Assembly (NCBI GenBank): GCA_963968595.1
Contig: CAXAHJ010000012.1
Location: 1-56,127 of the forward strand
Origin: GCA-2730975 sp937893275
Lineage (GTDB): Bacteria; Verrucomicrobiota; Verrucomicrobiia; Opitutales; Seribacteraceae
Direction of reading: 5' to 3'
Length of the DNA stretch: 56,127 nucleotides
The position numbers were made by a program, and so were the translations under genes. Position 1 is the stretch's first letter; each line of letters opens with the position of its first letter. Of this stretch, positions 17,355 through 26,006 are shown piece after piece. The notes under the pieces are model-generated. The model saw only the letters and a list, made by a program, of their open reading frames with translations, made no database searches and was not told the origin of the DNA.

Positions 17355-17804
17355 ATGAGTCGAAAACAATCCCAAGGTCGAGACATCGTTGTTAAGCCAA
17401 TTTGGTGGAGACAATTAGCTCTGAGCTTGTTTTTGGCGTTACTTTCGGCGTTCTTCTGGATGCTCACCTTTGAGGTCGAGGCTTTTAATTGGATTGCTCG
17501 GGTTGTGTTTGGACTAGTTGCGACGCTCAGTCTCCTCGATCAAATGTTCGAGTGGTCTCGTCTGCGGATCGACGAAAAGGGCTATTCCTTGAGGGGATGG
17601 TTCCGGCGATTGGAGTTACGTAAGGACGAGGTGGAGGAGTTTGTTCTCAAAAACTACATGAATAGAGACTTGATCCTCGTTAGGCTTACCGAAGCAGCAG
17701 CTCTGGAACGATCCTTGGAGAATTGTGAAGTTCCTTTTTCTTGCTCTTTCGGTCGTCCTCCACGCGAAGTCTTCGAGACCTTGACGAGTTCGTTGAAGAA
17801 GTAA
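17355..17804 (+). CDS. Small membrane protein with PH-like C-terminal part
   Basis: This is a 149-aa protein. Two membrane segments (about 18-38 and 44-65) are followed by a ~80-residue cytoplasmic part. That part (RLRIDEKGYSLRGWFRRLELRKDEVEEF...) has the strand pattern of bacterial PH-like (bPH) domains in small membrane proteins. I do not assign a function. It starts 29 bp after lysS on the same strand, so it is probably co-transcribed, and it ends 11 bp before the convergent ccsA stop. Confidence 0.6.
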   Translation: MSRKQSQGRDIVVKPIWWRQLALSLFLALLSAFFWMLTFEVEAFNWIARVVFGLVATLSLLDQMFEWSRLRIDEKGYSLRGWFRRLELRKDEVEEFVLKNYMNRDLILVRLTEAAALERSLENCEVPFSCSFGRPPREVFETLTSSLKK

Positions 17805-17815
17805 CGGAAGTTCTG

Positions 17816-20473
17816 TTAGGCGGTCTTTGCGTCCGATCGGAGTTCACTACGCCATAGGCGTTTTGGAAGATAGGCAATAGCAACGAAAAATAGCTGTAGT
17901 CCGTTGAATCGCATTAGCCAGATAAAGCCCGAGTCCGAGAAACCGTAACTGTGCAAGCCTTCTTGAAGAAGATTTGTACCGAACCACGACCAAGCGGTAA
18001 CGATGTTTCCGCCGATGGCTAGAGCCGCAATCCCTCGGTCTTTGGCTATCCCGCCCCATCTGGCGTGAAGCACGATGGCACTCCATATAACGATGAGCAA
18101 GGCACCATTTTCCTTGGGATCCCAGCCCCAGAAACGTCCCCAGGACTGATCGGCCCAAATCCCACCGAGCATGGTGCCGACGAAGCTGAAAATTACTGCG
18201 AAGCAGGTGACGCCATAGATCATGGATGAGATGGAGCTAGCGGTCTTCTTGTCAAATCGTCGATCTAATATTCCTCGCAATATATAGAGAATTGCAAGAA
18301 TTCCGGCTACGAACATTGCCACGTATCCTAGGGTAATGCACACCACGTGCGTAGCGAGCCAGAGGTTGGTGTCAAGGACGGCTTGGAGCATTTCCATCGT
18401 ATCTCCGTCCATCGCGAGGTTGTGCGCGATTATCAAGGAGACGAAACCTACGATCGAAGCAGCGGCGGTTCCAATTCCATTGCGGTAGATGCGCTCGAAT
18501 AGTAAGCCGAAGATCACTGCTCCCAAACTTATAAAAATGGCGGAGGAGTATAAGTTCGTTACGGGAGGTCGCCCCTGTATCCAAATCCTAACCAAAAGTC
18601 CGATGATGTGAATAGTAAGTGCAACATAGGCAATTCCTACGGCTGACTTTTGAAGTGGGTCCTGCCAAATTAGCCAGGAGAAGAAGACCAATATGAGAGC
18701 AACGAGGTATAGCGCCATACAGGTTACGAACGGTTGGGCGGCATTAAAGCTTTGCTCCGGGGAAAGGTTCTTGAAGTCATGCCACTGCAAGGTGGCGACG
18801 TTTTCGAAATCGTCCGAAAGCTTTTTTACAATGCCATTGAACTTGGCGTGGTCACCTTCTTGAAAGGTTTTCGAGAGGTCGGCATAGGATTTAACTATTG
18901 GGTTGATCTTGCCAATGTTGCCCGGATCGCCTTTGGCGGATTGCCCTCTGGTCTCAAGTAGAGAATCCGGAAGAGAAATCCAGTCGATGTCGTGCAGGGT
19001 TACATTCTCCGTCGTTGCCGAGGGGACGCCGAAGAGGACCTGCCAGATACAAGATAAACCGGCGAATATGCAAACGGCAGTAAAACCGGCCAGGCCAAGC
19101 GATCTCTTCTTTTCCAATCGCCGGAAGAGCCCGTAGGCGATCAGACCGAAAGCTAGGTAGAAGCATGTGTCGATAACCCAGTAGCGACCTTCGTGAACGT
19201 TTGTGAGGGTTGCTGAATCATCGCCCTCTACCGCCTTGATGAGTTTTTCTCTCAACTGGTTTTCTCTCCAGATTCCACGAAAGGTGGAGAAGGATCCGAT
19301 TTTCACTTGGTCTTGATTGCTGAGGAATTCCGTAAGCTTCCCCGAAGACGCTTGCAGCTTGTTGCTGCCGTTATCGATACTTATGGTCCCTTTGAAACTC
19401 TCGGGAGGGACAATGCCCAATGGTGCAAATCGAGCTTGGCCTTGTAGAAATGCTTCGGATGCCTGAAAATCTTGAATTTGTTTGAGAGCTCCCGGTTTGT
19501 CGCGCAGGGCTTCGATTGCCATACTTTCGTTTTCAAGGGCACCCAGTTTTAGTAATTCTTTGCGCAGCTCGAGAACCGCGAGGTCGTTGGAGTAGGAAGG
19601 ACCAAAGAGATCCGTTCTGGCTTGGGGGTAAAGAGCATTCTTGAGCTGGTCGTATAGAGTTACCGATTCGTAGAGGTGACCCAAGTTGCGTTGATAGGGC
19701 GTGTACTTCTTCGGGTCGGGTCCCGGGTCTAGCTCGTTGTTCTGGTTGAGATCTTCTCCATCGTCGAGTTTGTTGTTTCTATTTAAGTCTTCGCCTAGTT
19801 TGATGGATCGGGTGGCCCGCTCTATCTCACCTACCTTTGCCAACAAGTCGTCATGTTTTTTTTGAGTTTCTTCGTATAGGGGCACGAGCCTTTCGCGCAT
19901 TTTATTCCGATCCTGCTCAGTGGCTTCAGGATTGTTTGTCACGAAGGCGTTAACCTCTTTTAGAATCCCATCCATTTCGCCTCGAAGATTCTGAATCTTT
20001 TCGGCATGAAACAGATCGTTGAATGAAAAATATTTCTCTTTTCCGGGTTCAAAGCCGAAAAGTCCCAGCACTTCTGGATGGTCGATGCGAAAAACCTTGT
20101 ATTTGTCCGCTTCGTTAGGGCGGAGAGTGAGTTCTGCGAACCATTCGATTGCGGGAAGGTATCGAGGAGACTTTTTGCCGTAGAAAAGTTTTTCGAAGTA
20201 ACCGACGTCGGGACCATCGGGAACGGTTTGCTTGCCACGCATTACCAACAGGGCATTGCGGGCTACCGTGTCGAGAGGTTTAACTCGCCCTTTCTCCTGT
20301 ACGGGCAAACTTCCTAAGGTTACCAGATCAAAATTTCCTTCGTGGCGAGGCGGACGCAGCTTGCTGAGGGCGTATAGTGCGAAGATTACGACTAATACGA
20401 TGGGTGTCCATTTGGCGACCTTGGCGCTGAAGGACGCTCTATTCGTCTCGGTTTCTTCAGGGTCAGTACTCAT
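17816..20473 (-). CDS. ccsA: Cytochrome c biogenesis protein CcsA, with large periplasmic insert
   Basis: CcsA exports and presents heme for System II cytochrome c maturation. The C-terminal ~300 residues hold the membrane bundle with the WWD heme-binding signature (WGRFWGWDPKENGAL) and the neighbouring conserved His regions. Unlike ordinary ~320-aa CcsA, this 885-aa form starts with one membrane helix (about 24-40) followed by a ~390-residue soluble region that is probably periplasmic. Residues 229-253 contain two tandem EF-hand-like calcium loops: Asp229-Asn231-Asn233-Asp237-Glu240, then Asp241-Asn243-Asn245-Asp249. Start and stop codons overlap by 4 bp with resB, indicating translational coupling. 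Confidence 0.9.
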   Translation of the reverse strand: MSTDPEETETNRASFSAKVAKWTPIVLVVIFALYALSKLRPPRHEGNFDLVTLGSLPVQEKGRVKPLDTVARNALLVMRGKQTVPDGPDVGYFEKLFYGKKSPRYLPAIEWFAELTLRPNEADKYKVFRIDHPEVLGLFGFEPGKEKYFSFNDLFHAEKIQNLRGEMDGILKEVNAFVTNNPEATEQDRNKMRERLVPLYEETQKKHDDLLAKVGEIERATRSIKLGEDLNRNNKLDDGEDLNQNNELDPGPDPKKYTPYQRNLGHLYESVTLYDQLKNALYPQARTDLFGPSYSNDLAVLELRKELLKLGALENESMAIEALRDKPGALKQIQDFQASEAFLQGQARFAPLGIVPPESFKGTISIDNGSNKLQASSGKLTEFLSNQDQVKIGSFSTFRGIWRENQLREKLIKAVEGDDSATLTNVHEGRYWVIDTCFYLAFGLIAYGLFRRLEKKRSLGLAGFTAVCIFAGLSCIWQVLFGVPSATTENVTLHDIDWISLPDSLLETRGQSAKGDPGNIGKINPIVKSYADLSKTFQEGDHAKFNGIVKKLSDDFENVATLQWHDFKNLSPEQSFNAAQPFVTCMALYLVALILVFFSWLIWQDPLQKSAVGIAYVALTIHIIGLLVRIWIQGRPPVTNLYSSAIFISLGAVIFGLLFERIYRNGIGTAAASIVGFVSLIIAHNLAMDGDTMEMLQAVLDTNLWLATHVVCITLGYVAMFVAGILAILYILRGILDRRFDKKTASSISSMIYGVTCFAVIFSFVGTMLGGIWADQSWGRFWGWDPKENGALLIVIWSAIVLHARWGGIAKDRGIAALAIGGNIVTAWSWFGTNLLQEGLHSYGFSDSGFIWLMRFNGLQLFFVAIAYLPKRLWRSELRSDAKTA

Positions 20474-22146
20474 GATGCAACGCCTACTTTCTTTCTTCTC
20501 TTTACAAACCCCAAAAGGTGAAAGAGGAATTGGACTGACAAGCCCAGTCCCACCAAAGTGACGCCAATATATGGCAATATGCTTCCCGGATTGTTGACGA
20601 CTTGGAGTCTGGTTTGAGTTTCCGTAGTAGAATCAAATCCCGCCTGAAAGAAGGTGTTTCCCTTGAGACTGAGGGGATGATTCATGTAAATGCGAGTCTT
20701 TCGAACCGGTTCTCCCGGAATCCGGATGTTTATGTCGCTTGAAAAATCCTTGGGTCTATCCGTTCCTGGATAGCGCAAGAAACGAAAATCCAGTAATTCC
20801 ATGTGGAAGTCATAATGGTATCGCTTGCGCCGAATTTCCAAACGGTAGCTTTTTTCGCGGTGCGTGAATCGTTGTGGGTGATAACCGGCAGCATCAAAGA
20901 AGGATGAAGTAAGCCATTCACCGATTGTTTCGTTGGCGTCTTCGCTTGACCTCAATTCCACAACTGCCGTACGGAAGTTCATCTCGTCCGCCCTGAAGGT
21001 TTCAGGTTGTTCAATGGGGGCGATTTGAACCTTCCTTCCATTGGCATTTTTCAGGGTAAAACTTTGGTCGCCCTCCTTAGGGGTGTTGAAGTCAGCGTTC
21101 TTATAAAACTTTTTAACGCGGACAACGAAAGGAAACCTCGAGTCGGATTCTTTCAAGTTTATTTCCGGTAAGTCTCCGGCATCGCCTTTGAACAAGTTTC
21201 CCAAGATTCCTCCATTGTCGGGTTCCGAATCCAGTAGATTTACAGGCAAGCTGAGAACTTCATCCGTTTGTTCTCCGGATTCATCGATCAACACGAACTC
21301 ATCCTCATGAAAGTCTTTCGAAAAGTTCGTGGACTCACCCTCGTTGATAATCATGATGCTCTCTTTCTCAGTGAGATCCGTTACCAACTCGCTTATCAGC
21401 ATCAAGGCAAGTCCGCTATGGGTAATCCAAATACCTGCGTGCTTGAATTTCAACTGGTAGCGGAAGGCCGCCGAAGTCATTAAATTTATCAGCAATAAAC
21501 CTCCCAACAGGTATCCCCCCGGCAGAGGCACCGGAAACCCTCTCAGTGCAAAGGGCATTTGCCCTTCTAGTTCGATGACTGCCAAATTGAGTTCGTTGTT
21601 CGGTTCGGCGTTTGTATTGTCTTCGTTATTCTTAGAGTCTTTTTCCTTATCCATCGCCGAATCTGGAAGAATGGCTCCATGACCATTTTTGAAGTCGTCC
21701 GTGGATAGAGCGGATTTGATTTCTTGGAGAGTATGAAAGCGCAAACTAGGGTCTGGCTCCAAGGAACCCTTAGAATCCTCGAAAACGGATTTTATTTGGG
21801 AATGAAAGGTGTTGTCGATGAACCCGAGAAATCGAAAGTTTTCCAGTTGCTTGTCGTCTATGGCAATCCGTTCATGTTTCTTGGCAATGTCGTTTTCGGG
21901 ATGAGTAACTAGCACCATCTTAGTGCCCAAGGGCCACTCTTCCGGATATTTCCATGTCACAAAGAAAGACTCAAAATAGTCCTGTTGAGCCTTGTTGATA
22001 CCGATGTTAACTTGATCGAGAGTACCGAAAAACACCAAGGCCAGCGAAAAAGCGAGCAACGTAACCGTTAGCCGCAAGGAGGTGAACACACTGATGATCG
22101 GGTTTTTCCGCCAGCGTTTCCGCCAGTTTTGCTTTTGCGTAGTCAC
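20470..22146 (-). CDS. resB: Cytochrome c biogenesis protein ResB/CcsB
   Basis: This is the partner of CcsA in System II. It is 558 aa with the ResB layout. N-terminal membrane helices lie at about 22-45 (TSLRLTVTLLAFSLALVFFGTLDQ), with the typical QxxYFxSxF...W text straight after. Two further helices lie near 205-260 (GGYLLGGLLLINLMTSA, HAGIWITHSGLALMLISEL). A long periplasmic domain ends in NPGSILPYIGVTLVGLGLSVQF, the last helix. It lies 6 bp downstream of the upstream lipoprotein gene and overlaps ccsA by 4 bp. The operon order ychF-lipoprotein-resB-ccsA runs on the minus strand. Confidence 0.9.
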   Translation of the reverse strand: MTTQKQNWRKRWRKNPIISVFTSLRLTVTLLAFSLALVFFGTLDQVNIGINKAQQDYFESFFVTWKYPEEWPLGTKMVLVTHPENDIAKKHERIAIDDKQLENFRFLGFIDNTFHSQIKSVFEDSKGSLEPDPSLRFHTLQEIKSALSTDDFKNGHGAILPDSAMDKEKDSKNNEDNTNAEPNNELNLAVIELEGQMPFALRGFPVPLPGGYLLGGLLLINLMTSAAFRYQLKFKHAGIWITHSGLALMLISELVTDLTEKESIMIINEGESTNFSKDFHEDEFVLIDESGEQTDEVLSLPVNLLDSEPDNGGILGNLFKGDAGDLPEINLKESDSRFPFVVRVKKFYKNADFNTPKEGDQSFTLKNANGRKVQIAPIEQPETFRADEMNFRTAVVELRSSEDANETIGEWLTSSFFDAAGYHPQRFTHREKSYRLEIRRKRYHYDFHMELLDFRFLRYPGTDRPKDFSSDINIRIPGEPVRKTRIYMNHPLSLKGNTFFQAGFDSTTETQTRLQVVNNPGSILPYIGVTLVGLGLSVQFLFHLLGFVKRRKKVGVAS

Positions 22147-22152
22147 TTTGCT

Positions 22153-22731
22153 TTACTCCTCCTCTTCATCGTTGCCTTCGAATCGGACGGAATTGAGGAG
22201 TGAATCGAAATTTGCTTGTTCCTTTTGGGCGAGCCTTGATTCACCTATCATTTTGAAGAACCATGATCTGCCTCCTGTTTTAACAATGGCAGCAACAAGG
22301 GCTTGCTCTTTGTTCGACGCTTTTACCAAAGTTGCGGATTTACCTGCTACCGTAATATCGCTGACGTAATTTGGAAGTCCTCCGTCGGTTGTTGCGCTCA
22401 TTCCGATCTGGCCGATCCAACGGTTTACGTTCGATAGGAGTCCGCCGCCGTCTCCTAATAAGTTGCTGATCGAAATGTCCAAGGCGGAACCATTTTCATC
22501 TTCTACGGCAAAGCTCCCCACGCGCATCGATGATTCCTTTCCGGGTTTCCATCCCGAGGGGACATCCCAAATGGGTTGAGCCATCTCTAGATTGTCCATG
22601 GTAAGGGGGCTTTGCTTCTCTTTGGGGATGGAGTAACTACTTGTTTCCGAGGAATCGGAACAGGAGGCCATCCACAAGAGAATCGTCCCAAAACAGACTG
22701 GCAACCACATGCGAAATATTTTCACTGGCAT
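22153..22731 (-). CDS. Conserved lipoprotein upstream of resB
   Basis: This 192-aa protein has a lipoprotein signal (WLPVCFGTILLWMASCSD, lipobox MASC). The mature part opens with IWDVPSGWKPGKESSMRVGSF and later has GGGLLSNVNRWIGQIG and WFFKMIGE. I recognise this as a PVC-bacterial family of periplasmic lipoproteins defined by the W.VP.GW...MR..SF and N.NRWR.Q.G patterns. Its function is unknown. Position directly before resB and ccsA (6 bp gap) suggests a link to cytochrome c maturation or thiol chemistry in the periplasm, but it lacks a CXXC motif. Confidence 0.7.
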   Translation of the reverse strand: MPVKIFRMWLPVCFGTILLWMASCSDSSETSSYSIPKEKQSPLTMDNLEMAQPIWDVPSGWKPGKESSMRVGSFAVEDENGSALDISISNLLGDGGGLLSNVNRWIGQIGMSATTDGGLPNYVSDITVAGKSATLVKASNKEQALVAAIVKTGGRSWFFKMIGESRLAQKEQANFDSLLNSVRFEGNDEEEE

Positions 22732-22785
22732 AATAGTTAATATCCTATCGAAAGGTTTCTGAGACTCAATTCTAAGACGAGGAAT

Positions 22786-23889
22786 TTAAGCTCCGCACTT
22801 GAAGAGGGTGACGTCACCATCGATAAACTGATATTCCTTTCCCTCCAATCGCCATTTGCCGATTTCTCGGGCGGATTGCATGGAACCTGCGGTCATCAGA
22901 TCGTCGTAAGAGATCACGTCGGCTTTGATGAAGGTCTTCTCGAAATCAGTATGTATGACCCCGGCGCATTGCGGAGCTTTCATGCCTTTTCGAAAGGTCC
23001 ATGCTCGGGCTTCCTTTTCCCCTGCGGTCAGAAACGACGCCAAACCGAGTAAGTCGTAGGTGGCTTGGATTAGCCCCGAAACCCCTGAATCGCTTACACC
23101 CATTGCCTCCAGATATTCGGCTGCCTCACTATTTTCCAGTTCGGTGAGTTCTTCTTCCATCTTCGCCGAAATCACGCATGACCCGGCATCTTGTTGGCTG
23201 GCGGCCCATTCGCGAAGCTTGGACGCGTTTAGGTTGCCGCTCGGATCGGCCACTTCTTCCTCCTTTACGTTGCAGGCATAGAGCATGGGCTTGGCAGTGA
23301 GTAGGCAAAATGACCTTAGTCTCGCCACCTCGTCATTGTCCATGGGCAGGAGATTTGCCGGTTTGCCTTCATCTAGATGTGGGGCGAGGCGTTCTAGGAG
23401 GGCCACGCTGAAAGCGGCGTCCTTGTCCTTGCCGCGAGCCTTTTTGATAGTTTTGTGATGCTGGCTTTCGACCGATTCCGCATCCGCAAGCACAAGTTCC
23501 GTCATTATGACCTCGGCATCTCGAAGGGGATCGATTCCTCCCATATTGTGGATCACGTCCTCGTCCTCGAAGCATCGTACGACATGCACGATGGCATCCA
23601 CTTCACGAACGTTGGCGAGGAATTTGTTTCCCAGACCTTCTCCCTTGCTGGCGCCTTCCACTAGACCCGCGATGTCCACCATTTCAATCGCCGCGGGAAT
23701 AATGGTATCGGTACCAACTAGTTCGGCCAACGGAGCTAGCCTATCGTCAGGCACTTGGACCATCCCCACATTTGGCTCGATCGTACAAAAGGGGTAATTC
23801 GCGGCCTCCGCTTTTCGACTCTTGGTCAACGCGTTAAAAAGGGTACTCTTGCCGACATTGGGCAAACCTACTATTCCAGCTCTTAGCAT
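22786..23889 (-). CDS. ychF: Redox-regulated ATPase/GTPase YchF (OLA1 family)
   Basis: This is an Obg-family P-loop protein (367 aa, normal length) that binds ribosomes and prefers ATP. It has G1 GLPNVGKSTL, G3 DIAGLVEGASKGEGLGNKFL, and the atypical G4 (NVKEEE, lacking NKxD), which is the hallmark of the family. A C-terminal TGS-like domain follows (FRKGMKAPQCAGVIHTDFEKTF). The ATG at 23889 is chosen because known proteins start MLRAGIVGLPNVGKST. The earlier in-frame start at 23937 would lie upstream of the promoter found at 23909-23937. Confidence 0.95.
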   Translation of the reverse strand: MLRAGIVGLPNVGKSTLFNALTKSRKAEAANYPFCTIEPNVGMVQVPDDRLAPLAELVGTDTIIPAAIEMVDIAGLVEGASKGEGLGNKFLANVREVDAIVHVVRCFEDEDVIHNMGGIDPLRDAEVIMTELVLADAESVESQHHKTIKKARGKDKDAAFSVALLERLAPHLDEGKPANLLPMDNDEVARLRSFCLLTAKPMLYACNVKEEEVADPSGNLNASKLREWAASQQDAGSCVISAKMEEELTELENSEAAEYLEAMGVSDSGVSGLIQATYDLLGLASFLTAGEKEARAWTFRKGMKAPQCAGVIHTDFEKTFIKADVISYDDLMTAGSMQSAREIGKWRLEGKEYQFIDGDVTLFKCGA

Positions 23890-23908
23890 AATTATCGAAA
23901 AGGGACAA

Positions 23909-23937
23909 ATTATGCCCGAAACTTCCTGTTCGGTCAA
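23909..23937 (-). promoter_or_regulatory. Sigma70-like promoter of ychF operon
   Basis: On the minus strand TTGACC (23937-23932) and CATAAT (23914-23909) are 17 bp apart, five of six matches in each box. The predicted start is about 13 nt before the ychF ATG at 23889. This would drive the ychF-lipoprotein-resB-ccsA group. Confidence 0.6.
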
Positions 23938-23968
23938 GAAGGCAAGACGTGAATCGCAACCTTTCGCG

Positions 23969-23996
23969 TTGACTGTATCCGAATAGTTTTTAGTTT
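23969..23996 (+). promoter_or_regulatory. Possible promoter of tRNA-His
   Basis: TTGACT (23969-23974) and TAGTTT (23991-23996) are 16 bp apart, ending 17 bp before the tRNA. The -10 box is weak. It is divergent from the ychF promoter. Confidence 0.35.
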
Positions 23997-24013
23997 AGTC
24001 AATTTACTTTGTG

Positions 24014-24090
24014 GCGGTAGTAGCTCAGTTGGTTAGAGCACCGGCTTGTGGTGCCGGGGGTCGCCGGTTCGAATCCGGTCTATCGCCCCA
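24014..24090 (+). tRNA. tRNA-His (anticodon GTG)
   Basis: A cloverleaf folds by eye. The acceptor GCGGTAG pairs with CTATCGC (one G-T pair), and the D-stem is GCTC/GAGC. The anticodon stem is CCGGC/GCCGG around loop TTGTGGT with anticodon GTG, and the T-arm carries GGTTCGAATCC. The 3' CCA is encoded (24088-24090). A G at 24013 can pair with C73, giving the extra -1 G that is the identity element of tRNA-His. Confidence 0.95.
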
Positions 24091-24096
24091 GTTTCT

Positions 24097-24115
24097 CTTT
24101 CTGAAGAAAGTTTTT
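24097..24115 (+). terminator. Short hairpin with T-run after tRNA-His
   Basis: CTTTC (24097-24101), loop TGAA, GAAAG (24106-24110), then five T. The stem is only 5 bp and A/T-rich, but its place 6 bp after the tRNA suits an intrinsic terminator. Confidence 0.45.
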
Positions 24116-24346
24116 CTAAAGTCCACGATGCCCGCCCGTTTTCTTGCCTGCGACCTTGCCGCCGCTCGTAGAATCACTTCCGTTCCCTTGCCTCCGCGAA
24201 TCTTCATGCCCGAGCTAAAGGAGACTTGGTCTGCCGCAAACGATCGTTTTTCTCAGCTCTGCCGTACCTCGTAACACCTTGTTCATTTGTGAGTCGGTTT
24301 ATTTCCGAATTGCACGGGTCTCTCAACTATGTTACTTGAAGTGCCG

Positions 24347-25183
24347 ATGAGGATGGTTTTCTGCTGGTTGTTTGCCTGTTTTTTTGGCTTTTCCACCGCT
24401 CATGCAAGAATTTTCGATAAACAGCCAAATTCTCTGGAGACGCTTAACCTTTCCTATGGCAAGCACGAGAGGCAGGTTCTCGACGTGGTGCATGTGGAGG
24501 GGGCGAAGGATTGTCCCGTCATTCTTTTTTTTCATGGAGGCAGTTGGCGTTGGGGTAGAAAAGACTACCACCGAACCATCGGAAAACAGTTCGCGAAAGC
24601 GGGCGTGGTATTCGCGACTGCCAATTATCGCCTTTATCCCGAGGTCCGCTTCCCCGCGTTTCCCGAGGACGCCGTTCTTGCCGTTAAGTGGATTCGGGAC
24701 AACGTCGCCAAATATGGTGGCAACCCGAAGAAGATATTCCTCATGGGGCACTCGTCGGGTGCCCACAGCATGGCATTGGTGGGACTCGACGAAACTTATC
24801 TGAAGAAGGTGGGCGGAGACTTTTCCTGGATCAAAGGCGTTATCGCTATGTCCTGCCCTTATTATTTCGATCCATCAAAGGAATTTCTTTATCGCGATGT
24901 TTTTGACGTCGGCAGGGACCACAAGGAATTCATGCCCCTTAATCACGTGGACGGCGGGACCGAACCGCCGATACTCGTCATGCATGGACTTTTCGATCCC
25001 CTTGTCGCCGTAGAACGGGCCGAGACATTCATCAAGAAAGTCCGTGCGGTGGGCGGGAAGGTAACGCGTAAGATTTACTCTTCCCATGGCCATTTCTCAC
25101 TCGTTCGTCGAACCACCTCCTGGCACATATGGCCAAAGCCTTTTCTCAAAGACATACTCGGCTTTGTGCGAGAAAACGAATGA
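24347..25183 (+). CDS. Secreted alpha/beta hydrolase (esterase/lipase family)
   Basis: This protein is 278 aa from ATG 24347, which begins a signal peptide (MRMVFCWLFACFFGFSTAHA); an upstream ATG at 24329 adds six residues. The fold is of the BD-FAE/carboxylesterase type: oxyanion motif FFHGGSWRWG, nucleophile elbow GHSSGAH with Ser136, acid Asp in HGLFDPLV, and His in SSHGHFSL near the C-terminus. The triad is complete, so it should be an active periplasmic or secreted esterase; the substrate is unknown. It ends 7 bp before the convergent phnE-like stop. The 240-bp stretch between tRNA-His and this gene has no other convincing gene. Confidence 0.8.
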   Translation: MRMVFCWLFACFFGFSTAHARIFDKQPNSLETLNLSYGKHERQVLDVVHVEGAKDCPVILFFHGGSWRWGRKDYHRTIGKQFAKAGVVFATANYRLYPEVRFPAFPEDAVLAVKWIRDNVAKYGGNPKKIFLMGHSSGAHSMALVGLDETYLKKVGGDFSWIKGVIAMSCPYYFDPSKEFLYRDVFDVGRDHKEFMPLNHVDGGTEPPILVMHGLFDPLVAVERAETFIKKVRAVGGKVTRKIYSSHGHFSLVRRTTSWHIWPKPFLKDILGFVRENE

Positions 25184-25190
25184 TAATGAT

Positions 25191-26006
25191 TTAGGCGTTT
25201 TTGCCCGTCAGTCTCTGCTTGATCCGTTTGCGGATACGTTCCCCGAGGAAATCCAAGAAGGTCACGACAAAAAGAATACACAACAGCACTGTGCTGAACT
25301 TGTCCCAACTATTGGGTGAATCGGCATAAAGTTTAAGGTGCAGTCCGATTCCACCGGCTCCCACGTAGCCAATGATACTTGCCGAGCGCACATTATACTC
25401 CAGCATCCACAGAGAATGACTCCATATCAAGGGTTTCACGTTTGGCCAGAGTCCGTATTGAAAGGCTTGCATGCGGCTTGCCCCTATGTCGCGGAGCGCT
25501 GACCGCACGCGAACATCGGCCGCCTCAAATGCCTCGCTGTAGAACTTGCCGAGGTAACCGATGCTATAGAACGTTAGGGCGATGACGCCTGCCAACGAGT
25601 TGGACCCGACGATAACCACTGCCAGCAAGGCCCAGAGGAGACTGGGAATAGTGCGAATCATATTAAGGAGCATACGAGTAATAACCACTAGCCACTTAGG
25701 GGCTAAGTTTTGCGCAGCACCGAGAGAAATAAGGAGCGAAAGAGTGATGGCAAAAAAGGTCGAGCAAGCCGCGATTTGGAAAGTTTCCCATAGACTTGCA
25801 AGAGTGCGTTCCAGAATTGATAAATCCGGAGGGAAAAACTTTGCTCCGAAACGAGTAAGGTTTTCCCAGTAGTTCAAATCTCGTCCGGACCCTTCCAAGG
25901 CAGGAAGGGAAAAGCCTACGGCAAGAAGAAACACGAGAAAGGTGAGGTTCACCACGTTCAGGCGATTATACCAAGGAACTAGGTCTTCGCGTGGATCAGA
26001 TGGCAT
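25191..26006 (-). CDS. phnE: Phosphonate/phosphite-type ABC transporter permease
   Basis: This inner-membrane permease is 271 aa. It has an N-terminal helix (about 18-36) and a BPD_transp_1 domain with four to five further helices. PhnE-like features include FFPPDLSILERTLASLWETFQIA, the EAA loop region EAADVRVRSALRDIGASRMQAFQYGLWP, and the closing ASIIGYVGAGGIGLHLK. It overlaps the ATPase gene by 11 bp. With the ATPase and binding protein it forms a complete importer. The substrate could be phosphonate, phosphite or another oxyanion. Confidence 0.88.
   Translation of the reverse strand: MPSDPREDLVPWYNRLNVVNLTFLVFLLAVGFSLPALEGSGRDLNYWENLTRFGAKFFPPDLSILERTLASLWETFQIAACSTFFAITLSLLISLGAAQNLAPKWLVVITRMLLNMIRTIPSLLWALLAVVIVGSNSLAGVIALTFYSIGYLGKFYSEAFEAADVRVRSALRDIGASRMQAFQYGLWPNVKPLIWSHSLWMLEYNVRSASIIGYVGAGGIGLHLKLYADSPNSWDKFSTVLLCILFVVTFLDFLGERIRKRIKQRLTGKNA

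Noticed and set aside
24128..24274. 48-aa frame after tRNA-His
   Set aside because: It follows the tRNA terminator-like hairpin, has no ribosome-binding site, and its protein is not recognisable; probably chance.
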